From: Spartinivicinus ruber
GTDB lineage: Bacteria; Pseudomonadota; Gammaproteobacteria; Pseudomonadales; Zooshikellaceae
Direction of reading: 5' to 3'
Length of the DNA: 64,000 bases
NCBI RefSeq assembly: GCF_011009015.1
Contig: NZ_CP048878.1
Location: 3,750,354 to 3,814,353, forward strand
Shown: positions 53,206 to 63,633 of the stretch, in pieces
Numbering within the stretch: the stretch's first letter is position 1
Layout: each line of letters starts with the position of its first letter
Position numbers and translations under genes: made by a program
Notes under the pieces: generated by a model
Told to the model about the DNA's origin: nothing
Database searches by the model: none
What the model saw: only the letters and a program-made list of their open reading frames with translations

Positions 53206-56200
53206 TTAGTTTTCAGTTTTGTTAGCACCAAACCCTCCACCTCCAGGTGTTTTAATGACAAATATATCATTCGTCTCCATTGTGGCAATACTAGTAGCAC
53301 TCAGTAGTTCTGTGGTTCCATTTGCCCTTATTATATGCGCACTACCTGACTGACCTGGCTGCCCACCACTTAAACCAAAAGGCTGTGTTTTATAATGATT
53401 AGCCAGAATTGCTGCAGTCATGGGTTTTAAAAAACGAATGCGCCGCTCCACTCCATTTCCACCTTGCCAGCACCCTTGCCCACCCGACTGTTTTCTAATT
53501 GAAAAACTTTCCAACTGCACAGGAAAACGCCACTCTAATACTTCCGGATCCGTTAGTCTGGAATTAGTCATATGGGTATGAACTGCACTAGCCCCATTAA
53601 AGCCATGACCCGCCCCAGCACCACCACAAATTGTCTCATAGTGCTGATGCACCTCATCGCCAAAGGTAAAATTATTCATGGTGCCTTGAGCAGATGCCAT
53701 CAACCCTAAGGCTCCATATAATGCATCAGTGACACATTGACTCACTTCTACATTACCTGCAACAACCGCTGCAGGGTAAACAGGGTTTAGCATACTGCCC
53801 TCTGGTATCACCAATGATATAGGTAATGCACAGCCTTCATTCATAGGAATACAACTGTTGACTAGTGTTCGAAAAACATACAACACTGCCGCACGGGTTA
53901 TTGCTTTGGGTGCATTAAAATTAGATGTCCGCTGCGAGCTGGAACCTGAAAAATCAACCACCGCTGACCGTTTTTTATGATCAATAGTAATTTTTACTTT
54001 GATATAACTGCCATCATCATTATGCACAGTAAATTCACCATCGGATAGCACATCAATGGCTTGGCGTACTTGCTCTTCAGCATTTTCCTGAACATACCGC
54101 ATATAAGCATTAACTGTAGTGAGGCCATAGAACTCAGCTGCTTTTAATAGCTCAACAACGCCTTTATTATTGGCTGCAATTTGTGCTTTTAAATCTGCTA
54201 TATTTTGATCAGGATTACGCGCGGGATAAGGGTTATTTTTCAATAAATGGTATAAATTAGTGTCTTGAAATACACCATCCTGAACCAATAAAAAATCACT
54301 GATCAGCACCCCTTCTTGCTCAATACTCGTACTATTTGGCGGCATCGATCCTGGTGTCACTCCACCAATATCCGCATGATGTGCTCGGCTAGCTACAAAA
54401 AATAGGATCTGTTGCCCCCCCTTATCAAACACAGGAGTAATGACCGTTATATCAGGTAAATGGGTACCACCATTGTATGGATCATTAAGCATATAAACAT
54501 CACCAGGGCTCATCCTCCCTTTACGATTAATCAATATGGCTTTTACACTTTCCCCCATTGAGCCCAAATGTACTGGTACATGCGGCGCATTAGCGACTAA
54601 ATTACCTTCACCATCAAAAATGGCACAGGAAAAGTCAAGACGTTCTTTAATATTGGCAGAATAAGCCGTTTGCTGTAGGGTGATCCCCATCTGTTCAGCA
54701 ATAGACATAAATAAATTACCGAACACTTCAAGCATAATAGGGTCGCATTGATTGGCAACTGCCATTAAAGAAGGCAAGGCCTGATAACGCTCCATCACAA
54801 TATAACGCCTTTCATTAACCTCTGCTTTCCAACCAGGTTCAACGACTATCGTAGAATTATTATCTTTGATTACCGCAGGGCCTGTCATCTGAGTACCAGG
54901 TAGCAAATTCAATCCATCATAAATAGGTAGGTTAACTTGTTGATTTCCCATAAATGCAACTGTGGTGGCCAGTGGTTTAACCTTGATAGGATCAATAACA
55001 GGAATTTCCATTGCAGTACTGTTATTGACAGTACGCTCAAACCGTCCCACAACCTCAATAGCAACACTATCAATAACAATGCTCACCTGATTAATAGTAA
55101 AACCGAAAAGCTGCTGATACTTTTTCTCAAACTGCGCTTTCATACAGTCATAACTATTAATATCCACATCAATTGTAGAGTCAGTTCCTGCGTATTTAAG
55201 GTGCATTTTTTGGTGAACAATAATATTATCTGTTGAAACTCCTTGGCTAAATAACTCACCATTAGCATCATCTATTAGGGTGTGGATCATTTTTTCCAGC
55301 TCAAACAAATTATTTGCCGTGAATTGCTGTTCAACTGTTTGCTCCCGCATTGCCGTAATATCGGCAAGGCCCATACCATAAGCCGATAAAACACCAGCAT
55401 AAGGGTGTACCATGACTCGACTCATCCCCAACGCATCAGCCACTAAACAAGCATGTTGACCACCTGCCCCGCCAAAACAATTTAAGACATAATCACTCAC
55501 ATCGTAGCCACGTTGACTGGAAATCGCTTTGATTGCACTGGCCATACTATCGACCGCCACTTTCAAAAAACCTTCAGCCACTTGCATGGAGCTTAATGAT
55601 TGACCTGTTTCTGTATTTATTCTTCTCGCAAGCGCTGTAAACTTTTCCTGCACGACAGTTTCATCTAAAGGTAAATCACCATTTGGACCAAATACATGAG
55701 GAAAATGTTGAGCCTGTAATTTTCCCAGCATCAGATTACAGTCAGTAACTGTCAGTGGTCCACCCTTACGATAACAGGCAGGCCCAGGATTAGCGCCTGC
55801 ACTCTCGGGCCCTACTTGAAAACGTCCATTTTCAAATTTAACTATCGAGCCACCACCTGCAGCCACAGTGTGAATGTCCATCATCGGTGCTCGTATCCTT
55901 ACGCCTGCAACCTCAGTTTCAAAGCTTCTTTCAAACTCACCATTAAAATGGGAAACGTCCGTTGAGGTTCCCCCCATATCAAACCCGATTATTTTATTAA
56001 AGCCTGCCAATTGCCCTGTTCGTGCGCAAGCGACAATTCCCCCTGCAGGTCCAGAAAGAATGGCATCTTTACCTGCAAACAGACTTGCTTCGGTCAATCC
56101 ACCGTTTGACTTCATAAACAATAAACGGGTCTCTTGCAGCTCTGACGTCACTTGTTTTACATAATGTTTCAAAACAGGTGATAAATACGCATCCACGACT

Positions 56201-56865
56201 GTCGTATCACCACGGCTGATTAACTTTATTAACGAGCTGACTTGATGGGAAACACTGATTTGTTCAAACCCCTCTTGTGCCGCGATCATTGCAGCTTCCT
56301 GCTCATGAGCGGTATAACGATAACCATGCATGAAAACAATGGCACAAGATTTAATGTTGTTATTGCGTGCCGCCTGTAGTTCCTTTCGTAATGATTCTCC
56401 ATCTAATTGTCGTATCACTGTACCATCCGCTAATACCCGTTCATCTGCTTCTATCACCCGTTGATACAGTTGATCGGGTAATACAATATTTTGCGCAAAT
56501 ATATCGGGCCGGGCTTGATAACCAATTTGAAGAGCATCAGCAAATCCTTTGGTAATAATTAATACTGTTGGCTCACCGGTTCGCTCTAATAATGCATTGG
56601 TAGCTACTGTTGTGCCCATTTTAACAACATCAATTGTATTGGCAGGAATTGCCTGTGCTTCAGTCAAATTCAAAAACTGTTTTATGCCATGTATAGCTGC
56701 ATCTTTATAACATTCAGGATTTTCAGATAATATTTTTTTCGTTTCAACGCTACCATCAGGTTTTTGTGCAACAATATCAGTAAATGTTCCTCCACGATCA
56801 ATCCAAAACTGCCATTTTCTTTTATCATCATTCTGATTTTTTGCTTTTGTTTGCTTAGTCATCAA
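53206..56865 (-). CDS. 5-oxoprolinase/hydantoinase family enzyme, fused A and B parts
   Basis: The 1219-residue protein joins a HyuA-type half (1 to about 690) and a HyuB-type half (about 705 to 1219), as in eukaryotic-type 5-oxoprolinase. The N-terminus has the ATP-binding [13 protein letters not shown] and [12 protein letters not shown] motifs. [14 protein letters not shown] lies near residue 295 and [14 protein letters not shown] near 335. The B half begins [18 protein letters not shown] and carries [21 protein letters not shown] and a final TPGGGGFG. Such enzymes open a cyclic amide using ATP, 5-oxoproline to glutamate being the best-known case. Downstream of TRAP and DUF1445 genes on the same strand. 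Hydantoins remain an alternative substrate. Confidence 0.88.
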   Translation of the reverse strand: MMTKQTKAKNQNDDKRKWQFWIDRGGTFTDIVAQKPDGSVETKKILSENPECYKDAAIHGIKQFLNLTEAQAIPANTIDVVKMGTTVATNALLERTGEPTVLIITKGFADALQIGYQARPDIFAQNIVLPDQLYQRVIEADERVLADGTVIRQLDGESLRKELQAARNNNIKSCAIVFMHGYRYTAHEQEAAMIAAQEGFEQISVSHQVSSLIKLISRGDTTVVDAYLSPVLKHYVKQVTSELQETRLLFMKSNGGLTEASLFAGKDAILSGPAGGIVACARTGQLAGFNKIIGFDMGGTSTDVSHFNGEFERSFETEVAGVRIRAPMMDIHTVAAGGGSIVKFENGRFQVGPESAGANPGPACYRKGGPLTVTDCNLMLGKLQAQHFPHVFGPNGDLPLDETVVQEKFTALARRINTETGQSLSSMQVAEGFLKVAVDSMASAIKAISSQRGYDVSDYVLNCFGGAGGQHACLVADALGMSRVMVHPYAGVLSAYGMGLADITAMREQTVEQQFTANNLFELEKMIHTLIDDANGELFSQGVSTDNIIVHQKMHLKYAGTDSTIDVDINSYDCMKAQFEKKYQQLFGFTINQVSIVIDSVAIEVVGRFERTVNNSTAMEIPVIDPIKVKPLATTVAFMGNQQVNLPIYDGLNLLPGTQMTGPAVIKDNNSTIVVEPGWKAEVNERRYIVMERYQALPSLMAVANQCDPIMLEVFGNLFMSIAEQMGITLQQTAYSANIKERLDFSCAIFDGEGNLVANAPHVPVHLGSMGESVKAILINRKGRMSPGDVYMLNDPYNGGTHLPDITVITPVFDKGGQQILFFVASRAHHADIGGVTPGSMPPNSTSIEQEGVLISDFLLVQDGVFQDTNLYHLLKNNPYPARNPDQNIADLKAQIAANNKGVVELLKAAEFYGLTTVNAYMRYVQENAEEQVRQAIDVLSDGEFTVHNDDGSYIKVKITIDHKKRSAVVDFSGSSSQRTSNFNAPKAITRAAVLYVFRTLVNSCIPMNEGCALPISLVIPEGSMLNPVYPAAVVAGNVEVSQCVTDALYGALGLMASAQGTMNNFTFGDEVHQHYETICGGAGAGHGFNGASAVHTHMTNSRLTDPEVLEWRFPVQLESFSIRKQSGGQGCWQGGNGVERRIRFLKPMTAAILANHYKTQPFGLSGGQPGQSGSAHIIRANGTTELLSATSIATMETNDIFVIKTPGGGGFGANKTEN

Positions 56866-56887
56866 TATAAAACCTTCTATATCCTTC

Positions 56888-57085
56888 TCGAATGATTTTT
56901 AAGGTTTGCTGTCGTCGCTAAGCACCATGGATGGTGTGAATACAGTTTATGCAGGAGCAATAAATTGTATTCACCCAATCATTTATAAATACATAAACTC
57001 ATGGGCCTCATCACTCGACGGCCGCCCTTACAAACCATTCGCTTTGAGTATATATAACTTAATTTTTCCAACTACAATGATTCGA
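56888..57085 (-). repeat. TATATACTC intergenic element, copy D (structured repeat)
   Basis: On the minus strand, from 57085 down: CGAATCATT (57084-57076), TATATACTCAAAGCGAA (57055-57039), GATGAGGCCC, an imperfect CCCA...TGGG hairpin, GGGTGA, TTGCTCC, a strong GTGAATACA (56936-56944) / TGTATTCAC (56966-56974) stem, and CACCATCCATGGTG (56923-56936). The order of landmarks matches copy A. It lies between the TRAP large permease and the 5-oxoprolinase gene, within the presumed operon, where it could affect expression or mRNA ends. Confidence 0.55.
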
Positions 57086-57129
57086 GAAAGAAATAAGTGT
57101 CGTATTATTTTTAAATTAACTATTGATTG

Positions 57130-58416
57130 CTATAAACTAATTTGTTCAGGTAACCACAGCGCCAACTCAGGCCACGCCACTAAAATAAACACCATGACAA
57201 ACATGGCAGCCACAAACGGTAATGCGCCCATGATGACATCTTTAGCAGGACCTTTTTCACGAACGCCTTGAACCACATACAGGTTTAAACCTATAGGTGG
57301 GGTAATCAGTGCGGTCTCTAATAAAACCATGAGTAACACCCCAAACCAAATAGGATCATAGCCTAACCCAACCACTATTGGTGCAATCAAGGGAACGGTT
57401 GTAATCATCATAGAAAGGGTTTCCATAAAACAACCGATTATTATATAAAAAATAATGATCGCTATGATTGTTTGCAGAGGTGTCCAGCCTAGTTCAGCAA
57501 TGATATCTGTTAGCACTTGGGTAAATCCAATTGAAGCAAGCACAAAGTTTAAAAAATAAGCCATCAAAATAATCAGCATCACCATCGCGGTTGTACGCAT
57601 TGTGCCTACTAATGCGTCAGATAACATGGCCCAACTTAACGAACCATTTCCAGCAGATAAGCCTAAGGCAGCCATTACCCCTATAGCAGCGGCTTCTGTA
57701 GGGGTTGCCCAACCAGCATAAATAGAGCCAACTACTATTCCAAAAATACCCAATGGTGGTAATAAACTGATGATTGCCTTCAGCTTATTCATATTGCCTA
57801 CCTGTTTTTTTTCTCCCCCCCAAGCGGGTTTAGCCATACAAGCAACAGCAATGGTGGCCATAAATAAAAAAGCCAGAACTAAACCTGGAAAAATACCAGC
57901 CAAATATAGTTTGGGAATAGAGGTCTCGGTTAATACACCAAAAATAATTAAATTAATACTGGGTGGGATCAAGATACCCAAGGTACCACCCGCAGCTAAC
58001 GAACCGAGAAATAAAGGCTGATTATATTGGTTGCGCTCTCCCTCTGGGATCGCCACCGTACCAATGGTGGCAGCGGTGGCAACAGATGAACCAGAGGTTG
58101 CAGCAAAAACAGCACTGGATGCAACATTACAATGCATTAGCCCACCTGGCACCCGACCAAGCCATATTTCCATAGCACTGTACATACGCTGAGAAATACC
58201 ACTACGCAGTAATATTTCGCCCAACAATACAAACATAGGAATTGCAGCTAAGATGAAGTCAGTTGCAACAGACCAAGTCACCTCTCCCATTGCTTTATGT
58301 AAGGGAAATGGGCTATAGAGACTATCGAGCGATAATCCTAAAATACCCAGCACTGCAGCAATCGGTATACTAAGCGCTATAAGTATTAATAATAAAATAA
58401 TTGCGGTAATAAACAT
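57130..58416 (-). CDS. dctM: TRAP transporter large permease DctM
   Basis: The 428-residue membrane protein has about twelve helices and the DctM signatures: ILGLSLDSLYSPFPLHKAMG near the start, a GTLGILIPPSINLIIFGVL segment near residue 145, and PIGLNLYVVQGV near 375. It is the sodium-coupled transport subunit of a TRAP system. GGAGG stands six bases before the ATG, and the gene begins two bases after dctQ ends, so translation is coupled. The ligand is probably the substrate of the downstream 5-oxoprolinase-like enzyme. Confidence 0.92.
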   Translation of the reverse strand: MFITAIILLLILIALSIPIAAVLGILGLSLDSLYSPFPLHKAMGEVTWSVATDFILAAIPMFVLLGEILLRSGISQRMYSAMEIWLGRVPGGLMHCNVASSAVFAATSGSSVATAATIGTVAIPEGERNQYNQPLFLGSLAAGGTLGILIPPSINLIIFGVLTETSIPKLYLAGIFPGLVLAFLFMATIAVACMAKPAWGGEKKQVGNMNKLKAIISLLPPLGIFGIVVGSIYAGWATPTEAAAIGVMAALGLSAGNGSLSWAMLSDALVGTMRTTAMVMLIILMAYFLNFVLASIGFTQVLTDIIAELGWTPLQTIIAIIIFYIIIGCFMETLSMMITTVPLIAPIVVGLGYDPIWFGVLLMVLLETALITPPIGLNLYVVQGVREKGPAKDVIMGALPFVAAMFVMVFILVAWPELALWLPEQISL

Positions 58417-58418
58417 AA

Positions 58419-59015
58419 CTACCCTCCGTTGGCCTGCTGCTCTACTTTTACTAAATGTGTTTCGTCATTAATTTCCTCTTTTATTGAGCGTGTGCCTATC
58501 ACTCCATTAACTTCATTAAATTTTCCTTGAAAAATCGCAACACTGGATTTTATAAAAAGTAAAATGAATGTCCACACACATACGACAAAACCGATAAACC
58601 AAAGTAGTTGTGGTATTACAAGAGGTGTTTGTAGTGGCGTATTGGCATGACTATCAAACTGCCATGAATCAGCCAGGGTATAAAAAACATAGATTGAACA
58701 GACCGCAACCACTACTCCTAAGGCAATTAACGCCAGTAAGTCGACCACCACTCTCAACTTGAGAGGAAGCATATAACAGATGACATCTACCCGAATGTTG
58801 GCCCGACAAAATAAGGCATAACCCAGGGCCCAACTAGAGCCAATCGCCAAGGCATAACTACTGAGTTCATCTGCCCCACCTATAGATATAGTGAACACTT
58901 TTCTTAATATAATATCGATAGTAATTAAAAAAGCAGAGAATAATATTAACATGCCACCCATCAAAGCCGATAACCGGGTTATTTTTTCAGTTAGCTGGTA
59001 TAGAGCATTTAACAT
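58419..59015 (-). CDS. dctQ: TRAP transporter small permease DctQ
   Basis: The ATG at 59015 follows AGGGA and gives 198 residues; a TTG one codon upstream is less likely. Four membrane helices are visible (near 20-40, 55-70, 92-115 and 138-160), with the family-like segment RADAELSS-type ISIGGADELSSYALAIGSSW between the first two. It forms the membrane complex with DctM. It lies between the binding-protein and DctM genes, in the normal order. Confidence 0.87.
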   Translation of the reverse strand: MLNALYQLTEKITRLSALMGGMLILFSAFLITIDIILRKVFTISIGGADELSSYALAIGSSWALGYALFCRANIRVDVICYMLPLKLRVVVDLLALIALGVVVAVCSIYVFYTLADSWQFDSHANTPLQTPLVIPQLLWFIGFVVCVWTFILLFIKSSVAIFQGKFNEVNGVIGTRSIKEEINDETHLVKVEQQANGG

Positions 59016-59060
59016 CAAGCTAATCCCTATTTTATAAACATTGTAATTTTTTATTTTTTC

Positions 59061-60164
59061 TTAGTTGGCAGTTAATTTTACCACCTTACCAACACTGGCA
59101 TTCCATTGTTTAATACATTTTTTATTGCATCGCTTGGACCATTTTGGCAAGACACTATTTAGTAAGATATGCTTTAACTGTTTTTTGTCATCCGCCGTGC
59201 TTTGCACTAACCTCATGTTCGCCGCTTTGCCGCTATTACACTGGTTACCTGTATTACAATTAATACCTTCAAGGGTTTCCTTTGCAGTATAATGCCAGAT
59301 ACGATTTTCCAGCTGATTAATATGATTTACTAAAAATTGTTGCACTTTGGGATCTAAACGCTGCCATTTTCGTAAGCTGACGGCCAACACCACCTGCGAC
59401 CAGCCCACCGGTAATTCATATAAATGCGTGGACACCTCATACCATTTAGCACTATAACCTGACATAGCTCCAGTAATAGCACAATCGACAACTTTGTTTT
59501 GCAATGCCAATACCACTTCACTGAATGCTAATGTCACTCCAGTGCCCCCCAATGCATCAACAAACTCTGATAAGGTTCGGTTACTGGTGCGTACTTTTTT
59601 ACCTTTGAGGTCAGTTAATCCTTTAATCGGTGCATTACAAAACAGGACTTGGGCAGAATAAGGCCAAATACCTAATAATTTAACATTATATTTTTTCCGG
59701 TAAGTTTCCTCCAATACAGGCTTAAATGCATTGGATACTTTTCTAGCTGTTTCAATGTCTGGGCTTAACCCTGCTAAATCGATTGCCTCATTAATGGGGT
59801 CATCGGCCGCTAAATAGCCCATAACGGTGGTACCAAAGTCAATGACACCACTGCGCATTAACCGCATGACTTCATTACCTTTTAAACCAAGATCATTAAA
59901 TCCTTTAATATCTGCAGTAATGGCACCTTTTGAAAGGTTTTTTATTTCATCACGCCAAAAAGGGGCTTCATGTTTTTTATATTGGTTCAGGTGACTCCAA
60001 GTGCCGATCACTCGAAGCTTGGTGTGCGGCAACTCTGCAGCAAAACTGAATGTGACTAAGCTTATAGCGATGGCGATAACACCCGCCAAGGTAATCATCC
60101 ACTTTTGAAAACCATTATTTTTCTGGATAGTTGATTGTCTTTCTACGTTCGTTATTATTTGCAC
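59061..60164 (-). CDS. dctP: TRAP transporter substrate-binding protein DctP
   Basis: The start is a GTG at 60164, seven bases after AGGAGG. The 367-residue protein has a long N-region and a signal peptide ending FSFAAELP near residue 45. The mature part has the DctP pattern: KLRVIGTWSH, GLKGNEVMRLMRSGVIDFG, LTDLKGKKVRT with the conserved arginine that binds a ligand carboxylate, and VVDCAITGAMSGYSAKWYEV. It delivers an organic-acid-like ligand to DctQM. The cysteine pairs near the C-terminus (INCNTGNQCNSGK, RCNKKC) are unusual and may stabilise the fold. Confidence 0.88.
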   Translation of the reverse strand: MQIITNVERQSTIQKNNGFQKWMITLAGVIAIAISLVTFSFAAELPHTKLRVIGTWSHLNQYKKHEAPFWRDEIKNLSKGAITADIKGFNDLGLKGNEVMRLMRSGVIDFGTTVMGYLAADDPINEAIDLAGLSPDIETARKVSNAFKPVLEETYRKKYNVKLLGIWPYSAQVLFCNAPIKGLTDLKGKKVRTSNRTLSEFVDALGGTGVTLAFSEVVLALQNKVVDCAITGAMSGYSAKWYEVSTHLYELPVGWSQVVLAVSLRKWQRLDPKVQQFLVNHINQLENRIWHYTAKETLEGINCNTGNQCNSGKAANMRLVQSTADDKKQLKHILLNSVLPKWSKRCNKKCIKQWNASVGKVVKLTAN

Positions 60165-60215
60165 GGGACTCCCTCCTGCTTTTTCTACTTACTTCGTTGT
60201 ATTTCTGTTACTAGC

Positions 60216-61034
60216 TTAGGCTATTGCCAACGCTTGGTTGAGCAAACCAGTAATTAACATGCAACCTGGTTTATGAGTGATGCAAATTGACGGTTTAGCC
60301 TCCATAATGGCCAACTGAGGTGTTACCCCACAGGCCCAAAACACCGGTATTTCACCTGGTTCCACAATGGTAGGATCACCAAAATCGGGGTTGCTAATAT
60401 CTTCAATACCAATGGCCGCAGGATCTCCTAAATGAACCGGTGCACCATGAACACTGGGAAAACGATTGGAAATAGCAACAGCTTGCACCGCTTGTTGAGG
60501 TTTTAATGGCCTCATGGTTACCACCAGGTTCCCCTTAAACGGACCCGATGGCTGGCAGGGTATATTGGTTTTAAACATCGTTATATTATGGCCTTGTTCA
60601 ATATGACGTAATTTAATCCCCACCCCTACAAGGGCTTCTTCAAAAGAAAAAGAGCAACCTAAGGTGAAAATGACAAAGTCATTTTGCCAAAATGAGGAAA
60701 TATCGGTTACCTCCGACTCTAAAATGCCATGGCGAAAAACTCGATATTTAGGGACATCTTTACGAATATCCAGCTTATCCCCCAGTTCATTTATTTGTGG
60801 GTCACCTTCATTACTGACATGAAGCAATGGACATGGCTTTGGGTTTAGTACGCAAAACCGAAGAAAATCATAAGCATAACGCTTGGGCAAAATAACAATA
60901 TTGGCTTGTACTAAGCCAGGTGCAAGCCCAGAGGTATGATGAATAAATTGACCACTACGGATTTCTTGTCGAATAGCTTTTAATTGGAGTGGCTGAATAG
61001 GTTTATCAAAGAATCGCTGATTTAGCTCAGTCAT
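60216..61034 (-). CDS. DUF1445 (YcsI-like) putative hydro-lyase
   Basis: The ATG at 61034 follows GGGAG and gives 272 residues. Family features are IRSGQFIHHTSGLAPGLVQANIVILP near residue 20, CPLLHVSNEGDP near 70, FVIFTLGCSFSFEEAL near 125, and a C-terminal EIPVFWACGVTPQLA with GCMLITG. Related domains occur in mammalian D-glutamate cyclase, and Bacillus ycsI lies in the ycsFGI-kipIAR region with 5-oxoprolinase genes. Here it also lies beside 5-oxoprolinase-type genes, which supports a role in D-glutamate/5-oxoproline metabolism. That role is inferred, not shown. Confidence 0.85.
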   Translation of the reverse strand: MTELNQRFFDKPIQPLQLKAIRQEIRSGQFIHHTSGLAPGLVQANIVILPKRYAYDFLRFCVLNPKPCPLLHVSNEGDPQINELGDKLDIRKDVPKYRVFRHGILESEVTDISSFWQNDFVIFTLGCSFSFEEALVGVGIKLRHIEQGHNITMFKTNIPCQPSGPFKGNLVVTMRPLKPQQAVQAVAISNRFPSVHGAPVHLGDPAAIGIEDISNPDFGDPTIVEPGEIPVFWACGVTPQLAIMEAKPSICITHKPGCMLITGLLNQALAIA

Positions 61035-61134
61035 TTTTATATTCTCCCAGCACAAAATTATTGATGCTGAGAGCTATCATCATTGCATTTTGTAATAAAT
61101 TCCAATCGTACTTTTTGATAACGAATGATAAAAA

Positions 61135-62025
61135 TTATTTTTCATTGGTGTTTTGCGCCAGGGCTTTTGCTATATTGGCAATCACTTCAAGAATAGGTGT
61201 GGTACTGGTTGGCGAATAGGTAACGGTAAACTCTAAGTCTGGCAATGTATAGTCAACGTCAATTACCATTAAATCACCATTATTTAGCTGCTCTCTCATC
61301 ACTTCAAGTGGCAAGGCAGTAACCCCCCGCCCAGCCACCGCTAAATGCAAAATTGTGGCCAATGAAGCGGAAGTATTAATACACACTTTTTGTATATCTC
61401 TTTGCTGCAAAGCTTCTTTTAAAGCAATATAGGGCCGTGTTTGACGGGGATAGGTCAAAATCGAATAAGCGGCAATATCAGCTAACTGTAAGCAGCGCGA
61501 AGCAATATTCAATTTAGGACTAGCCGCCCAAACTAATGCATATTTATTTAGTGGAACATTTCGCATGCTAGGTTCTGACACCGGCCCCATTAATAATGCA
61601 ATATCAATCTCTCCATTGGTTAATGCATTACGTAATCCTTGAGTGGTATTTACCTCCATCTCGACACTCAAGTTAGGAAATCGTTGTCCCAGTTGACTCA
61701 GCAGCTGTGGAACCCAGGTATGCAAAAGGGTTTCAGATGTGCCTAATCTAACCAACCCTTCATAGCTTGACTCCTGACCTACTTTTAATTCAAGTTCTTC
61801 ATTCAATGCAATAATACGCTCAGCATAAGGTAGTAATTCATACCCTTTGTTATTCAGCACCACCTTTCGTTTGGCGCGATCAAACAAAGCAATGCCCAAC
61901 TCATCTTCAAGCTGAGCAATTCGTGCTGAAATAGCAGGCTGAGTAGTGTGTAGATAATCTGCTGCTCCCCGAAAACTACCGCATTTCACTACAGCTAAAA
62001 AGGTTTCTAAGTTTTTAAGGCGCAC
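61135..62025 (-). CDS. LysR-family transcriptional regulator
   Basis: The start is probably a GTG at 62025 preceded by AAGAGA. The 296-residue protein has the N-terminal winged helix-turn-helix (CGSFRGAADYLHTTQPAISARI, residues about 16-37) and an effector domain with LVRLGTSETLLHTWVP. It lies just upstream of the DUF1445-TRAP-oxoprolinase genes on the same strand and is their probable regulator, with the cyclic substrate or its product as a likely coinducer. It is divergent from the tandem binding-protein genes by 125 bases, so it may control those too. Confidence 0.9.
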   Translation of the reverse strand: MRLKNLETFLAVVKCGSFRGAADYLHTTQPAISARIAQLEDELGIALFDRAKRKVVLNNKGYELLPYAERIIALNEELELKVGQESSYEGLVRLGTSETLLHTWVPQLLSQLGQRFPNLSVEMEVNTTQGLRNALTNGEIDIALLMGPVSEPSMRNVPLNKYALVWAASPKLNIASRCLQLADIAAYSILTYPRQTRPYIALKEALQQRDIQKVCINTSASLATILHLAVAGRGVTALPLEVMREQLNNGDLMVIDVDYTLPDLEFTVTYSPTSTTPILEVIANIAKALAQNTNEK

Positions 62026-62150
62026 TATGTATTTTCTCTTTTTATTTGCTCTATACCTAAGAAAAGTTTAAACACTTAAAGTTGCAAGCTGGTAATTGTC
62101 TGATAGCCTTATTTTGATAGTATTTATCATATTAAGACTGGGAGGTTACT

Positions 62151-62894
62151 ATGAGCCCTCGCTTTTTATTGCTGTTACTAGTGTTTTCATGCAATACTTT
62201 TGGCAAAGAGCTGTTATTTGTAACGCTTGAATTTCCTCCTATAGCCTATTATGACAAACAAGCCAAAGCAGCTAGTGGCTTTGCTGTCGAAGCCGTTCAA
62301 AAGATAGCCAAAAACCTTGGCCACAATATAACTATTAAAGTACTCCCTTGGACTCGGGGGCTTAACATGGTTAAAGAAGGTGAGGCGGATGCTATTTTTA
62401 CTATTTATAAAAATCCAGAACGGGAAAAGTTTATCGACTTCACCAATGAAGTTTTCGTTCCCCAGTCAGTTAGCTTTTATGTCAACTCTGGATCAGAAAT
62501 TGATACCGAAAAACCTTTACCACTCGATGGCCTAACCCAGTATAAAATAGGTGTTGTCTCCACTATTAGCTATGGGAAAAAGTTTGACCAAGTCAAATCT
62601 AAACTTGATACTAGCTCTGCGACAAACTTGGTGTCTAACTTTAAAAAACTTGCTAATGCTCGGGTTGACTTAGTTCCTTCTAATATTTATGTGGGTGATT
62701 ATACCTTGTCTCAGAAAAAAGGAGACTTTTCTGGTAAAATTAAACGACTCTCAGTGCCATTCGATAACATCCCAAGCTATATTGGCTTTTCGAAAAAGAA
62801 AAGCTTAGCAAGCCTTCGCGATCAGTTTGATCAAGAGCTAAAAAAAATGAACGAGGCACAATGGATTGAACAGGTGTTAAACAACTATAAATAA
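62151..62894 (+). CDS. Solitary periplasmic binding protein, IYK subfamily, tandem copy 1
   Basis: The ATG follows GGGAGG and gives 247 residues with a signal peptide (1 to about 18). Landmarks are VTLEFPPIAYYDK, VLPWTRGLNMVKEGEADAIF with TIYKNPEREKF next, and a GVVSTISYGKKFD strand. It is closely similar along its whole length to the gene ten bases downstream, and more distantly to 52336-53109. It should bind an amino acid or small peptide-like ligand in the periplasm. No permease is adjacent. Confidence 0.78.
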   Translation: MSPRFLLLLLVFSCNTFGKELLFVTLEFPPIAYYDKQAKAASGFAVEAVQKIAKNLGHNITIKVLPWTRGLNMVKEGEADAIFTIYKNPEREKFIDFTNEVFVPQSVSFYVNSGSEIDTEKPLPLDGLTQYKIGVVSTISYGKKFDQVKSKLDTSSATNLVSNFKKLANARVDLVPSNIYVGDYTLSQKKGDFSGKIKRLSVPFDNIPSYIGFSKKKSLASLRDQFDQELKKMNEAQWIEQVLNNYK

Positions 62895-62904
62895 CCTCGC
62901 TATT

Positions 62905-63633
62905 GTGTATAGTCGTACCATCATTAAAACACTCATTATTTTGAGTGGCCTTCTTGGTAGCGTTTTACAGGCTAGAGAATATCATTTCGTTACCCTTGAA
63001 TTTCCCCCCTACGAATACTTGGATAAAAAAACACTACATCCAAAAGGGTTCGCTGTTGATCGGGTTCAACAGATTGCCAAGCGAAATCAGTTAAACATTA
63101 AAATTTTAGTTTTGCCCTGGACAAGATCTCTTAGTATGGCTAAAAAAGGTGAGGCAGATGCAATTTTCACCATTTATAAAAACCCTGATCGAGAACAATT
63201 TCTAGATTTTTCTAATGAAGTACTCGCCTATCAAATAGTTTCCCTGTTTATTCATAAAAATCGTACTATAAAATATGATCCAAGTGCACCACTTAAAAGC
63301 TTAAAACAATATACTTTTGGTGTTGTTTCAACTATAAGTTATGGCAGTATTTTTGATAACTTTAAAAAAAATCTACAGCTGGAGACAGTACATAACTTAG
63401 AAGCCAATCTTAGAAAATTAAAGTCCAGCCGCGTGGATATTGTTCCATATAACTATCATGTTGCAAAATACACCATTGATAACAACATAGCTGAATTTTC
63501 CAATAGTTTTAAACTACTTGTTCACCCCTTACAGGAAGTACCCAGCTACATTGCCTTTACCAAAAAAAAGAATTTAACTGAACTAAAGGCTATATTTGAT
63601 CAAGAACTAAAAACGCTAGGACCTATTCGCTAA
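62905..63633 (+). CDS. Solitary periplasmic binding protein, IYK subfamily, tandem copy 2
   Basis: The start is probably the GTG at 62905, giving 242 residues; the ribosome site is poor, so translation may be coupled to the upstream gene ten bases away. The signal peptide ends near SVLQARE. VTLEFPPYEYLDKK, VLPWTRSLSMAKKGEADAIF, TIYKNPDREQF and GVVSTISYGSIFD match copy 1 position by position. The pair is a tandem duplication that has diverged moderately. It ends convergent with the PxpC gene on the other strand. Confidence 0.75.
   Translation: MYSRTIIKTLIILSGLLGSVLQAREYHFVTLEFPPYEYLDKKTLHPKGFAVDRVQQIAKRNQLNIKILVLPWTRSLSMAKKGEADAIFTIYKNPDREQFLDFSNEVLAYQIVSLFIHKNRTIKYDPSAPLKSLKQYTFGVVSTISYGSIFDNFKKNLQLETVHNLEANLRKLKSSRVDIVPYNYHVAKYTIDNNIAEFSNSFKLLVHPLQEVPSYIAFTKKKNLTELKAIFDQELKTLGPIR

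Noticed and set aside
56906-57271. A 121-codon frame on the plus strand near the TRAP genes
   Set aside because: Half of it is repeat element copy D and the rest is antisense to the dctM 3' end.
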